A stretch of DNA of 39,254 nucleotides. It comes from an uncultured Collinsella sp. GTDB lineage: Bacteria > Actinomycetota > Coriobacteriia > Coriobacteriales > Coriobacteriaceae. The notes under the pieces were generated by a model that made no database searches, was not told where the DNA came from, and saw only the letters and a program-made list of their open reading frames with translations. This document shows, one piece after another, positions 39,228-39,254 of this stretch (its first letter is position 1; every line of letters starts with the position of its first letter). The stretch lies in contig URUC01000006.1 of assembly GCA_900550965.1 (NCBI GenBank), forward strand, positions 1 to 39,254. Reading direction: 5' to 3'. Position numbers and translations under genes: made by a program.

Positions 39228-39254
39228 CGGGCGAGCTGCGTGGATGATCTCGCG

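Overview
The window reads as a chromosomal segment of a GC-rich gut actinobacterium of the class Coriobacteriia, most likely Collinsella or a close relative. This is inference from gene content and style: high GC, strong Shine-Dalgarno sites with tightly packed and overlapping genes, an NRAMP-related transporter of the type known from Eggerthella, PTS and split-transketolase sugar modules, and many palindromic intergenic repeats. No rRNA, tRNA, CRISPR array, prophage or intact transposase gene was seen. I support 31 genes plus one mini-ORF. All are on the minus strand except four: an OatA-like acyltransferase, an alpha/beta hydrolase and a histidine kinase/response regulator pair.

Region 1 (1-5870) is a beta-glucoside locus. 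It holds a BglG/LicT antiterminator behind its own conditional terminator, a PTS EIIBC without a IIA domain, an acetyl-xylan/feruloyl-esterase-like hydrolase, a DUF4867 protein and a GH1 6-phospho-beta-glucosidase cut by the left edge. Region 2 (5971-6459) is luxS. Region 3 (6613-12716) is a carbohydrate module: a LacI regulator, then an operon of fucose/arabinose-isomerase-like protein, a two-subunit transketolase and an FGGY kinase. The kinase looks like glycerol kinase but has lost two glycerol-contact residues. The set has the enzyme logic of isomerase, kinase and transketolase, as described for D-apiose catabolism. Region 4 (12936-14910) is nucleoside salvage: ribokinase plus nucleoside hydrolase.

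Region 5 (15098-20991) holds an OatA-like cell-wall O-acetyltransferase (plus strand) and a divalent-metal pair. The pair is a PRC-MgtE_N-CBS protein with an unusual membrane domain, followed 8 nt later by an NRAMP homologue whose metal site resembles the Mg2+-transporting NRMT branch. The start of the MgtE-like gene carries a 4-bp tandem duplication that separates a perfect SD-ATG start from the main frame. Region 6 (21306-27083) is an envelope cluster: HlyIII, CNNM/CorC, a free-standing cyanophycin-synthetase N-domain-like protein, YtxH, a PRC-barrel protein and a polysaccharide deacetylase that has lost its metal-binding histidines.

Region 7 (27270-29572) holds a membrane-anchored hydrolase under a clear promoter with two operator-like palindromes, and a DUF362 ferredoxin-like protein. 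Region 8 (29760-38762) holds two ABC exporters (a MacB/FtsX type and an ABC-2 type) and a divergent NarL-type two-component system that probably controls the neighbouring ABC-2 exporter. Intergenic spaces carry several families of palindromic repeats. Near-identical direct copies of one bracket the FtsX-type exporter, and two ~150-nt hairpin elements fill the right end.
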